A DNA stretch of 64,000 nucleotides from Echinicola pacifica DSM 19836 (GTDB lineage: Bacteria > Bacteroidota > Bacteroidia > Cytophagales > Cyclobacteriaceae), in assembly GCF_000373245.1 (NCBI RefSeq), contig NZ_KB890755.1, positions 258,788 through 322,787 on the forward strand, read 5' to 3'. The notes under the pieces were generated by a model. The model worked only from the letters and a program-made list of their open reading frames with translations. It had not been told where the DNA came from and did not search any database. Of the stretch, positions 18,480 to 27,099 are shown piece by piece (position 1 is the first letter of the stretch; each line of letters starts with the position of its first letter). The position numbers and the translations under genes were made by a program.

Positions 18480-19274
18480 CTATTTCTTAAGCCTATATCG
18501 CCAAAATAACTTTACTAACTTTCTAATTATCAACATCTTTTCCAACACTCCTACCCTCTCTTTTTTGGCCCAATCCCAAGTAGCTTTCCATTGGGTAATT
18601 CTGGTTTCGATGGTAGTTCCCTTCCAGACTCTATTACCTTCATGTCTCCTAATCAATGCGACAGGTTCTACGATATTTCCAGCAATGAGATTTCCAAAAT
18701 GAGCTAACCTCAACCACAGTTCAGAATCTTGATGCAATCTCAATGATTCATTAAACATTCCAGCCCTAATCAAAAGCTGTTTTTTAACAGTTATAGAATT
18801 GGTACAGAAGTGACCATAGGTACCACGCAATAAATAATGAAAAAGCTTGGATGGGGGGATTGAATCATTATTTATTGAAAAAATCTTCCCGTCGGAACCC
18901 ATATATTTAGCTGCTTCATAAATACCATCAAAGCTTATATGATCCCTAATTAGGTCATTAAGCTTATCAAAACGACGAGGTAAATATTGATCATCTGCAT
19001 CCAGAAACGCTATATAAGGAAAATTGGAGGAAGTAATCCCTAAATTTCTACTTGCTCCCGCTCCGCAGTTTTTATGATTTGCGTGATATAATAGCCTTAC
19101 ATTTTTATAATCCGCAGAAAGCCTCTGGCAAACTTCGAAAGAGTCATCTGTGGAACCATCCTCTACCAAAATCACCTCTCCCACAGATTTCAAATTAAAT
19201 GCAGACTTCACCGCATTTTCAACGAAGCATTCAGCATTAAATACGGGAATAATTACAGATACTAATTTCATCAA
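18480..19274 (-). CDS. Glycosyltransferase family 2
   Basis: A 264-residue GT-A enzyme with VSVIIPVFNAECFVEN (5-20), VILVEDGSTDDSFEV (34-48) and the metal site YIAFLDADDQYLPRR (about 88-102). The acceptor site RLHQDSELWLRLAHFGN holds the catalytic-base region. The C-terminus is basic (KLFWRYRLKK) and may contact the membrane. It is encoded between a methyltransferase-like gene and wzt, inside the export cassette, where the first or last glycosyltransferase of a chain is sometimes found. That role is only a suggestion. Confidence 0.9.
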   Translation of the reverse strand: MMKLVSVIIPVFNAECFVENAVKSAFNLKSVGEVILVEDGSTDDSFEVCQRLSADYKNVRLLYHANHKNCGAGASRNLGITSSNFPYIAFLDADDQYLPRRFDKLNDLIRDHISFDGIYEAAKYMGSDGKIFSINNDSIPPSKLFHYLLRGTYGHFCTNSITVKKQLLIRAGMFNESLRLHQDSELWLRLAHFGNLIAGNIVEPVALIRRHEGNRVWKGTTIETRITQWKATWDWAKKERVGVLEKMLIIRKLVKLFWRYRLKK

Positions 19275-19308
19275 GAACTCTAACCAGAGAAAATAACAGT
19301 AATCAAAA

Positions 19309-19983
19309 TTATTTTGTCAATAAAACACCCTTACCATGACGATTCTGCTTCACTATTGACAAATGAAACTTGGCTATAATGTTTGCAAAATTCTCCTTAT
19401 CTCCGGTTCTTTTATAATCATCCATAAACACAAAGTAGTTTGACTTAGCATATCCCTCAATTAAAGTATAAGAAGGATACCTTGAGTCTATTAATGCTGG
19501 AGAATTGGCACGTGGTCCATCCAGGATAAACCCATCAAATTTAACTCCTGCAATTTCCTCCTGATAAACGGCCTCATCATACCATTTACCCTTCTTATTG
19601 GAATGCTTAATATCAATTGTTGGGCAATAGACTATTTTGACAAAATCAGACAATTCATCTGCTGTAATTAAATTCGTCATTAAATCATACCACTTCTTAT
19701 CATTCTCTAAACTTATTACTTTTCCATGACCTATGAATTTGAAATACTTCCCCAAAACCAAGGTGGACAGTCCACTGCCAGTTTCCAGAATAGTGGTGCT
19801 CCCATTAAATATGGTGTGGTTTAGTAACATCTCCAGATCGGAATAAAGGATGGAAAAAGTACTGTATGGAAAATAAGTAGGTAGAAAATTATTCAACTCA
19901 CTTCTACTTTTTTGCTCCTTTAAAAAAAACACGATATCCTTGCCAAATAGATTACCAATACCTTTAAAATAATTTTTCATCAT
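19309..19983 (-). CDS. Class I SAM-dependent methyltransferase-like protein, paralogue of 16481-17209
   Basis: A 224-residue protein. SAM motif I appears as ILETGSGLSTLVLGKYF (about 80-96), followed by an acidic residue in KVISLENDKKWYDL (motif II) and FDGFILDGPRANSP (about 151-164) then YFVFMDDYKRTGD. The layout GSGLST ... D-P ... DD is shared with the protein from 16481-17209, although the rest differs. It lies between the permease gene and a GT2 gene. Catalytic activity is likely but the acceptor is unknown; chain-end methylation is one possibility because the Wzt-like ATPase has a substrate-binding extension. Confidence 0.72.
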   Translation of the reverse strand: MMKNYFKGIGNLFGKDIVFFLKEQKSRSELNNFLPTYFPYSTFSILYSDLEMLLNHTIFNGSTTILETGSGLSTLVLGKYFKFIGHGKVISLENDKKWYDLMTNLITADELSDFVKIVYCPTIDIKHSNKKGKWYDEAVYQEEIAGVKFDGFILDGPRANSPALIDSRYPSYTLIEGYAKSNYFVFMDDYKRTGDKENFANIIAKFHLSIVKQNRHGKGVLLTK

Positions 19984-20067
19984 ATATTAATTTAACAAGT
20001 AAACAAAAATTTATTCCACACCAATTGCCAAAATAAAGTGAGAAGAACTCAAAAATAGTTCGCCCTC

Positions 20068-20979
20068 CTAAGCCACATCAGCGAATACTCTTTCCATTTT
20101 TCGGAAATACATCATTCCGAATAGGAAGAGGAGAATGGCGACCAGACTGCCTGGCCAGATCCAGGCCCAGGGGATGGGGCGGTCCAGGAAGGCGGCGCGG
20201 AAGCCTTCGATTACGCCCACCATGGGGTTCAGAATATAAAAAGACTGGTAATTTTCAGGCACAGCATTGGTGCTATATACCACTGGTGCAGCATACATAA
20301 GCAGCTGCACAAGGAAGGTCATCGCGTGTTTTACATCTCGGTATTGCACCGCCATGGCAGAGAGTATCATTCCCATACCCAAGGAGCAAAGGAGAAGCTG
20401 GAGGATGAAAACCGGTAGAAAAAGAACACCGAATCCTGGCATCAGCCCAAAATAGATCAATAGTCCAAGCACCACCAAAAAGGCGATCAGGAAATCAAGT
20501 AGCTTGGAGAATATGGAGGCCAAAGGCAATACCATCCGGGGAAAATAAACCTTGGTGATCATCGCAGAATTGGCGATAAGGCTGTTAGCTGACTCGGTGA
20601 GCGTGCTTGAGAAATAATTCCACGGCCATAATGCCAAATAAGAAAATAATATATACGGCATCCCATCAGAATCGACCTTGGCAAGCTTACCAAAAACAAC
20701 CGTAAATACCACCGATGCAAATAAGGGCTGAATGATCGCCCATGCTACACCCAGAATGCTCTGCGCATAGCGAGCCTTGATCCCGCGAAGCGTCAGGAAA
20801 TATAGTAAATCCCTATACCTCCACAGCTCTCTAAAATCAACTAATTTCCACCCCTTGCTGGGCTCTATTACTTTCGTCTGCACCCTATTTTCTTTTATTC
20901 CCCATGATGACTTCGCATAGCTTCGCCCAGTCAGTCCCATAAATGAACCTAATACCCACCGAGTAAAATTATTACTCAT
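20068..20979 (-). CDS. wzm: Wzm-type ABC-2 polysaccharide export permease
   Basis: A 303-residue inner membrane permease with six expected transmembrane helices. The N-terminal cytoplasmic region leads into FRELWRYRDLLYFLTLRGIK, then RYAQSILGVAWAIIQPLF, the hallmark of ABC-2 polysaccharide permeases, and the ends of later loops (VQYRDVKHAMTFLVQLLMY and PENYQSFYILNPMVG) are typical as well. It is the first gene of the minus-strand locus, with about 285 bases of non-coding DNA upstream that should hold the promoter. It is GC-richer than the glycosyltransferases that follow. Together with wzt it defines an ABC-transporter-dependent export route. Confidence 0.92.
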   Translation of the reverse strand: MSNNFTRWVLGSFMGLTGRSYAKSSWGIKENRVQTKVIEPSKGWKLVDFRELWRYRDLLYFLTLRGIKARYAQSILGVAWAIIQPLFASVVFTVVFGKLAKVDSDGMPYILFSYLALWPWNYFSSTLTESANSLIANSAMITKVYFPRMVLPLASIFSKLLDFLIAFLVVLGLLIYFGLMPGFGVLFLPVFILQLLLCSLGMGMILSAMAVQYRDVKHAMTFLVQLLMYAAPVVYSTNAVPENYQSFYILNPMVGVIEGFRAAFLDRPIPWAWIWPGSLVAILLFLFGMMYFRKMERVFADVA

Positions 20980-21264
20980 AACAAAATTATACCTTTAGGT
21001 AGTAAATGCAAGCTTCTTAATTGCAAATCGCTCATTGATTTTTACCAAAAAAACACTCCTAACTTCCAAAAATCACATCACTTATAAATAACTGTATTTT
21101 GAACTTAGATTTATGCATTTCAGTCTCTTACACGCTATCCTTTCCTATTCAATATTAATCCTTGCCTCAATGAGAGATAAGGAAGAATACCCAGGACCGG
21201 CCATCTGCTATTATTATCCTTTTAGGAGCTTCATAAATTTTCATTTATTGGATATCTTTAAGGT

Positions 21265-21546
21265 ATGGAAAGGAATAAGATTGAAATTCACTATTGCACG
21301 CAGTGCCGCTGGCTGATGCGCGCAGGATGGATGGCACAGGAACTGCTGACGACCTTCGATCAGGAGATCGATGAGATGAGCCTGCTGCCCGGAACTGGTG
21401 GAATATATGATATCTATGCCAATGGCAATCTGGTCTGGTCTCGAAAAGAAGAGGGGCGATTTCCTGATATCACCGAACTTAAGCAAGCCGTGCGGGATGC
21501 CATCGCACCTGACAAATCCCTGGGTCATGCTGATAAGAAAAGTTGA
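21265..21546 (+). CDS. SelT/SelW/SelH (Rdx) family thioredoxin-fold protein
   Basis: A 93-residue protein with the Rdx redox signature at its N-terminus: IEIHYCTQCRWLMRAGWMAQ, with Cys11 and Cys14 forming CxxC. Where some relatives have selenocysteine this copy has cysteine, so no selenium machinery is needed. The C-terminal part (FPDITELKQAVRDAI) is the usual helix. Length is normal. It stands alone between the polysaccharide locus and a sigma factor gene, with no obvious partner. It is probably a cytoplasmic thiol-disulfide protein; the physiological substrate of this family is largely unknown. Confidence 0.85.
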   Translation: MERNKIEIHYCTQCRWLMRAGWMAQELLTTFDQEIDEMSLLPGTGGIYDIYANGNLVWSRKEEGRFPDITELKQAVRDAIAPDKSLGHADKKS

Positions 21547-21622
21547 TGGACAATTCCATTTGCTGTTTAGATTCATAATGATTTGTTAAACCCTTTATAG
21601 CTCCCCCTGATCGGATATGCAT

Positions 21623-21630
21623 TAATTTTG
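21623..21630 (+). promoter_or_regulatory. Candidate -7 box for the ECF sigma gene
   Basis: TAATTTTG fits the Bacteroidota -7 consensus TAnnTTTG. It is placed 14 to 20 bases before the ATG codons at 21644 and 21650. No clear TTG is seen at the expected -33 distance, so confidence is low. Confidence 0.3.
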
Positions 21631-21643
21631 AAAAGAACAATGC

Positions 21644-22201
21644 ATGATCATGGGCGATACTACTTTTTCTGATACCTATATACTAGACCGAATCCGGCAA
21701 GGCGACCAAAAGTCTTTTGATAGGCTCTATCAGCACTATTGGGAAATCCTATATCGCTCGGCTTATAGCCGAATAAAGTCCCACGATCTGGCCGAAGACA
21801 TCGTTCAGGAGGTGTTTATGGACATTTGGAAAAGAAGATCCACGCTCAAAATCAAGGGAAGTATTAAGGTGTACCTGCTCACCGCAGTCAAATACCATAT
21901 TTTTAAATTGGTGCAGGAGATGCATCTTCATGAGGAACTCGATCTGGCTAAACTCTCCCTAAGCAGGCTTCAGGAAAACACAGTGGAGCTGGATGATATC
22001 TATCAGCTTATCGAGCACAGCCTAGAAAAACTGCCCTCCTCCCATGCAGCCATTTTCCAGATGCACCGCATGGAAGGCATGAGCATTCCTGAGGTGAGCG
22101 ATGCCCTGCAGATGGCTCCACAGACCATATATAATGCCCTCTCACGTATCACCAAGCAACTTAAAAATGAGCTAAAAGGCTATTACACCTTGTTCTTATA
22201 G
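21644..22201 (+). CDS. ECF-type RNA polymerase sigma factor (FecI-like)
   Basis: A 185-residue sigma-70 family protein. Region 2 includes YSRIKSHDLAEDIVQEVFMDIW, and the C-terminal region 4 has MHRMEGMSIPEVSDALQMAPQ as helix-turn-helix. The gene is followed by a FecR-type anti-sigma gene (213-base gap) and an STN-domain SusC, the classical trans-envelope signalling arrangement in which receptor occupancy releases the sigma factor. A second ATG two codons in is an equally possible start. The expected target is the downstream susC promoter. Confidence 0.93.
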   Translation: MIMGDTTFSDTYILDRIRQGDQKSFDRLYQHYWEILYRSAYSRIKSHDLAEDIVQEVFMDIWKRRSTLKIKGSIKVYLLTAVKYHIFKLVQEMHLHEELDLAKLSLSRLQENTVELDDIYQLIEHSLEKLPSSHAAIFQMHRMEGMSIPEVSDALQMAPQTIYNALSRITKQLKNELKGYYTLFL

Positions 22202-22372
22202 GCAAAATCAGCCTAGCACTACACCCCACAATCATATAGAGTCTCTCCCCAATAGCTCCTGCACTCCACTCCGTCCACACTCCGGCCTTAGTTCGCCTCG
22301 CCCTGCCTGATCATCCTTTTGCTTTACCCAAAGGTTACCTAAGTCATACTATTGTTAACCATTTTTTAACGG

Positions 22373-22399
22373 GTTTTGAAAGTAGAATTCTTTCAAAAC
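22373..22399 (+). repeat. 10-bp perfect inverted repeat just upstream of fecR
   Basis: GTTTTGAAAG (22373-22382) and CTTTCAAAAC (22390-22399) flank a seven-base spacer, ending 15 bases before the fecR ATG. It may be an operator or a hairpin reducing translation. There is no long U-run after it, so a terminator is less likely. Confidence 0.55.
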
Positions 22400-22414
22400 G
22401 ATCACTTCTAGCTG

Positions 22415-23422
22415 ATGCAAAAAGATAATAAACCGATAGCAAAACAGGTGAAAGAATCCATTGACCGCCTTCTTCATGGGGCAAAAATGGACCCGGACTC
22501 GATCCAACTGCTTAATAAATGGTATGAGGAGCTCAAGGATGAAGAGCAGTACAAGGAAGACCTGCCTGCGGACTTGGGTGAGAAAATTTTGAGGAAAATC
22601 AAGTTTACTATACAATCGGAGCAAAAGCTCAATACCACCCGAAAAAAATACCGCTTAGACATTCCCCATTATAAAAAGGCAAGCTGGATTCGTGCGGCGG
22701 TTATTCTGGCATTTGTCGGCTCAACAGCCTTGGCCCTTCATCTCAGCCATCGCAGCCCGCAGCAGCAGGAAGTCACTGTCCAGTCCCTGATCAGCCACTC
22801 CAACCCCGCTGGTCAAAAATCTAAAGTCAAACTCCCCGATGGCAGCTCGGTTTATCTCAATGCAGCGAGTGAGATCAGCTATACGTCGGGATTTGGGGAG
22901 CATCACCGTGAGCTGAAGCTTGATGGGGAGGCTTATTTTGAAGTGGCCAAGGACAGCCTGCCCTTTCGGGTAACTAGCCATGGGCTGATTACCCAGGCGG
23001 TGGGCACGGCATTCAATATCAATGGCTATGAAGCTCAGCAGACGCAGGTGCAATTGGTAGAAGGGATCGTAAAGGTTTTTGAAACTTCTAATCCTCCCAA
23101 TGTCTATACCTTACTTCCAGGCAAAGGCCTAAGAAAAGACGGAAATTCCAAGGTTCAACTATTCGATTTTGATCTTATGGAGGCCACAGCTTGGACTGAA
23201 GGGACCATTCTATTGGACCAAAGCCCATTGGAGGAGACCCTAAAACTACTGGAACGCTGGTATGGAGTGAAGATACTGGTCTCCGCAGCACCGAAAAGAG
23301 AACTGGCTTTTTCCGGGGAGTTTCACCAAGCCATGCTCAGCGATTTATTGGAGAGCCTGGCATATTCTTATCGCTTCGAATACGAAATAGACCAAAAACA
23401 TATTACGATTAAATTCCTATAA
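22415..23422 (+). CDS. FecR-type anti-sigma factor
   Basis: A 335-residue inner membrane protein linking an outer membrane receptor to the ECF sigma factor. The cytoplasmic N-terminal region (1-85) is followed by one transmembrane helix (about 89-110, WIRAAVILAFVGSTALALHL), then a periplasmic FecR domain with KVKLPDGSSVYLNAASEISY, LDGEAYFEVAKDSLPFRV and VGTAFNINGY. The C-terminal segment (WYGVKILVSA, then LAFSGEFHQ) resembles the DUF4974 domain common to Bacteroidota FecR proteins and likely contacts the STN domain. Downstream neighbour: susC 128 bases later. Confidence 0.93.
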   Translation: MQKDNKPIAKQVKESIDRLLHGAKMDPDSIQLLNKWYEELKDEEQYKEDLPADLGEKILRKIKFTIQSEQKLNTTRKKYRLDIPHYKKASWIRAAVILAFVGSTALALHLSHRSPQQQEVTVQSLISHSNPAGQKSKVKLPDGSSVYLNAASEISYTSGFGEHHRELKLDGEAYFEVAKDSLPFRVTSHGLITQAVGTAFNINGYEAQQTQVQLVEGIVKVFETSNPPNVYTLLPGKGLRKDGNSKVQLFDFDLMEATAWTEGTILLDQSPLEETLKLLERWYGVKILVSAAPKRELAFSGEFHQAMLSDLLESLAYSYRFEYEIDQKHITIKFL

Positions 23423-23550
23423 ATGCCTATGAAAAAAAGAAAGCCAGCTAATAATTAGCTAGCCTCCCAGATGGGGTAGAAGAGTTTCTCAGGCCAATCT
23501 ACCTCCTTTGTTTCAACGACTTAAATGAACCATCAAAACACATCAAATTT

Positions 23551-26500
23551 ATGAAAAAAATCTTACATGCTATCCTTATGATCAGCAAATACGCCCTATT
23601 TGGCTTTTTATTCCAGCTGGTATTCTTCAACCTGCTGCATGCCGGTCCTAGTAAGGCCCAGGGCAATCTGGACCTTACCACAGTAATGATAAATCTCAAA
23701 GCCGAAAAAGCGCCGCTGGAGGAGCTTTTTGCTTTGATCAAAGACCAAACTGATTTCACCTTTATCTATGATGATAAACAGGTAAAAGTCAACGAAAAAG
23801 TCAGCATAGAAGCCGAAAACACCTCCCTCGAAGAGGTCCTGAAGACCCTGTCTAAGGATCACAGGTTGGCTTTTAAACAAGTCAATGACCGCATCAGCGT
23901 CAAGCCCATTCAGGGTGTCCACCTGGGCACCTCACTGATCAAGGAGATCACCGTTTCTGGAAAGATTACCGACGAAAATGGGGAGCCCATCCCTGGTGCG
24001 ACCGTGGTGATCAAAGGCACCGGAACAGGCACAACCACCGATATCGATGGAGAATTTAAGCTGAGCGCCCCCGAAAATAGCGTCCTCGTATGCTCCTTTA
24101 TGGGATATATAGCTCAAGAAAAAGCCATTGGAAACTCCACTACGCTGTCCATTATTCTTAAGGAAAAAATATCCGCCCTGAACGAGGTCGTAGTCGTGGG
24201 CTATGGCCAACAGAAAAAAATCAACCTTACCGGCGCCGTCAACCAGGTGGGAACCGAAGTGACTGAAAATAGACCTGCGCCCAACCTCACCAGGATGCTT
24301 CAGGGAACTCTTCCCAACCTAAACATAAAAATGGTGGATGGAAGTCCCACCCGATCAGCCTCCTTTAATATTCGTGGCGCCACCTCCATCGGTGCTGGCG
24401 GCGATGCACTGGTGCTGATAGACGGCGTGGAAGGCGACCCAAACCTCATAAACCCTAACGATGTGGAAAGTGTGACCATCCTAAAAGATGCCGCTTCCGC
24501 AGCTGTATATGGGTCCAGGGCCGCTTTTGGAGTGGTACTAATCACCACAAAGTCCGCCAAAGCGGGAGCCGCCAAGCTCAATGTAAATATCAGCCACTCC
24601 ATCAATAAGCGAACCGTGGTGCCTGACCTAGTCAGCAATGGCTACGAGTGGGCCTCCAATTTTGATGAGGCGTTTTATGGTTGGTATGATTACAAAACCC
24701 ATCCCATATCAGTCAATAGCGTATTCCCATTTTCACTGGAATACCTCGATCGACTAAAAGAGCATAACGAAACACCAGGCCTGCCTGATGTGGTATTCAA
24801 TGAGAGCCTAGGACGCTATGAGTATTTTGGCAATAACGATTGGTTCGAAATTCTCCATAAAGACAATATCCCCTCCACCGAGGCTTCTATAAGTGCCTCC
24901 GGAGGAAATGATAAGGCGAAATATTATATCTCCGGTTTGTACTATCACCAAGATGGAATATTCAATTACTCCTCGGATAAGTTCGATAAATTCAATCTCC
25001 GCGCAAAAGGCGAAATCAATCTAAATGACTGGCTGGTGCTGGAGAATAATTTTGACCTAAGCACCTATACCTATGGCTATCCTCTATTGGCCAATGGAGA
25101 TGGAAATATCTGGAGGTACCTGGCAGTACAGGGCTTCCCGATGGTCTCCCTTACCAATCCTGACGGCAGCTATTCGCAAAATGGCGTATATATGGGCGCC
25201 TCATTTCTGGAAGGCAACAGCCGCTCGGATCTTTCGAACTTTTTCGTTCGAAATACCCCTACCCTTACCGCCACCCCTTTTGGAGACCTGCTGACGCTGA
25301 AAGCTAATTTTACCTTCTCCAAAAAATTCATCAATGATACCCGGGTAAACAACTATGTCTATTATAGCAATTTCCCAGGTGATAATAACCGTTATGGCAA
25401 TAGCCAACTCAGAGAATACACGACTGACAATACCTATTGGGGGTCCAATATCACTGCTCAGCTCAATAAAACTTTAAAGGAAGATCATAACCTGGGCTTA
25501 TTATTAGGCTATAATATCGAAAGCTCCCTGACCGAAAACCTGAGCACCAGCAGAGATGGATTATTGGTGCCCGAAAAGCCGGATTATAACTTACTGGATG
25601 GCTTAAACTATACCATCAACGGCGGCGGTAGCGAATGGAAATACCTTGGCTTATTTTATAGGTTTAACTACAGCTATAAAAACAAATATTTGTTTGAGAT
25701 GAATGGCAGGTATGATGGCTCCTCAAAATTCCCTGCCGAGGAAAGGTATGGATTCTTCCCGTCGGTATCTGCCGGATGGAATTTATCTGAAGAGGACTTC
25801 TTACAAAGCGCCAGCTCCTGGCTGGCAAACCTGAAACTTAGAGGGTCTTATGGCTCATTAGGAAATGGTAATGTCTCCCCTTATCGCTATATGGAGACCA
25901 TGTCTGTGAATAAGTCAGGGGTAATCCTGGACGGTGTCCAGAGAGGCTATACCTCCATGCCTGGCGTCATTCCCAGCGGTCTGACCTGGGAGCGGGCCAC
26001 CACCTTCAATATAGGGGTGGATGCTTCCTTCTTTGATGGACGATTTACAGTAAATTACGATTGGTATAATAGGATCACCACGGGGATGTTTACACAGGGA
26101 CAGCCGCTTCCCAATGTATTTGGTGCCACAGAGCCATTCGGCAATTTCGCCGATCTATCCACCAAAGGATGGGAATTTACACTTGAGTACAAAAACCAAA
26201 CGACCCTAGCCAATAAGCCCTTTTCTTATGGCATCAAAGGAGCTCTGTGGGACTCCAAAGCCACAATCACCAAATTCAACAATCCTGAAAAAATCCTCGG
26301 CGCCTACTATATAGGGCAGACCGTGGGTGAGATCTGGGGCTATGAAACCGAAGGACTCTTCGTCTCTGAGGAAGAGGTGCTAAATCATGCCGATCAAGAC
26401 TTCATCAGAAATTCCAATGGTAGCATCTGGCTTCCCGGCGACATCAAGTTCAAGGACCTAAACGGTGATGGCATTATAAATAGCGGTGACAATACAGTCG

Positions 26501-27078
26501 ATAATCCCGGCGATCGCAAGATTATCGGTAATAATGCCGCCAGGTATCAGTTTGGGTTTACCCTAAATGCCAACTGGAACAATTTCGGCCTATCGGCATT
26601 CTTCCAGGGGATAGCCAAACGGGACTGGTATTTTGCCCCTGAGGCAGATTTATTCTGGGGACCTTATAATCGCCCCTATGGCTTCCAGCCGGCCATGATG
26701 ATGGATGACTACTGGACCGAAGAAAACCCTGATGCCTATTTCCCAAGACTTAGAGGATACACTGCTCTGCGTACCGATCGCTCGCTTGGCGCACCACAGA
26801 CACGATACCTGCAAGATGCCAGTTATATCAGGTTAAAGAATATCACCATTGATTACTCCCTGCCTCAGCAGTGGGTGAGCAAAATCGGGATGCAAAACGC
26901 CAAGATCTTCTTTACTGGCCAGAATCTATGGACACGATCCGGCTTACATAAGCACACCAATAATTTTGACCCGGAGATTATCGAAAATCCACTTGGGGAC
27001 ATGACGAATGGCTATGGTCAAGGCGATGCCTACCCCATGTTGAAATCCTATACCCTAGGCGTTAATCTATCCTTCTAA
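23551..27078 (+). CDS. SusC/RagA TonB-linked receptor with N-terminal STN domain
   Basis: A full-length receptor of 1175 residues. After the leader (to about residue 37) there is an STN domain (about 48-118, with FTFIYDDKQV), a carboxypeptidase-regulatory-like domain (about 134-210, GEPIPGATVVIKG and TDIDGEFKL), the LNEVVVVGYG element, a plug domain with VTILKDAASAAVYGSRAAFG, and the beta-barrel ending in LGVNLSF. The STN domain, together with the upstream sigma/FecR pair, makes it a signalling receptor. It is cotranscribed with a SusD gene 21 bases downstream. The EEP-family enzyme further downstream hints at a phosphorylated or nucleic-acid-like ligand. Confidence 0.96.
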   Translation: MKKILHAILMISKYALFGFLFQLVFFNLLHAGPSKAQGNLDLTTVMINLKAEKAPLEELFALIKDQTDFTFIYDDKQVKVNEKVSIEAENTSLEEVLKTLSKDHRLAFKQVNDRISVKPIQGVHLGTSLIKEITVSGKITDENGEPIPGATVVIKGTGTGTTTDIDGEFKLSAPENSVLVCSFMGYIAQEKAIGNSTTLSIILKEKISALNEVVVVGYGQQKKINLTGAVNQVGTEVTENRPAPNLTRMLQGTLPNLNIKMVDGSPTRSASFNIRGATSIGAGGDALVLIDGVEGDPNLINPNDVESVTILKDAASAAVYGSRAAFGVVLITTKSAKAGAAKLNVNISHSINKRTVVPDLVSNGYEWASNFDEAFYGWYDYKTHPISVNSVFPFSLEYLDRLKEHNETPGLPDVVFNESLGRYEYFGNNDWFEILHKDNIPSTEASISASGGNDKAKYYISGLYYHQDGIFNYSSDKFDKFNLRAKGEINLNDWLVLENNFDLSTYTYGYPLLANGDGNIWRYLAVQGFPMVSLTNPDGSYSQNGVYMGASFLEGNSRSDLSNFFVRNTPTLTATPFGDLLTLKANFTFSKKFINDTRVNNYVYYSNFPGDNNRYGNSQLREYTTDNTYWGSNITAQLNKTLKEDHNLGLLLGYNIESSLTENLSTSRDGLLVPEKPDYNLLDGLNYTINGGGSEWKYLGLFYRFNYSYKNKYLFEMNGRYDGSSKFPAEERYGFFPSVSAGWNLSEEDFLQSASSWLANLKLRGSYGSLGNGNVSPYRYMETMSVNKSGVILDGVQRGYTSMPGVIPSGLTWERATTFNIGVDASFFDGRFTVNYDWYNRITTGMFTQGQPLPNVFGATEPFGNFADLSTKGWEFTLEYKNQTTLANKPFSYGIKGALWDSKATITKFNNPEKILGAYYIGQTVGEIWGYETEGLFVSEEEVLNHADQDFIRNSNGSIWLPGDIKFKDLNGDGIINSGDNTVDNPGDRKIIGNNAARYQFGFTLNANWNNFGLSAFFQGIAKRDWYFAPEADLFWGPYNRPYGFQPAMMMDDYWTEENPDAYFPRLRGYTALRTDRSLGAPQTRYLQDASYIRLKNITIDYSLPQQWVSKIGMQNAKIFFTGQNLWTRSGLHKHTNNFDPEIIENPLGDMTNGYGQGDAYPMLKSYTLGVNLSF

Positions 27079-27099
27079 TTCCTAAAATTAAGAATCGAA

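Noticed and set aside
21113-21316. A 67-residue frame before the SelW-like gene
   Set aside because: It overlaps the SelW-like gene in another frame and has no recognisable feature.
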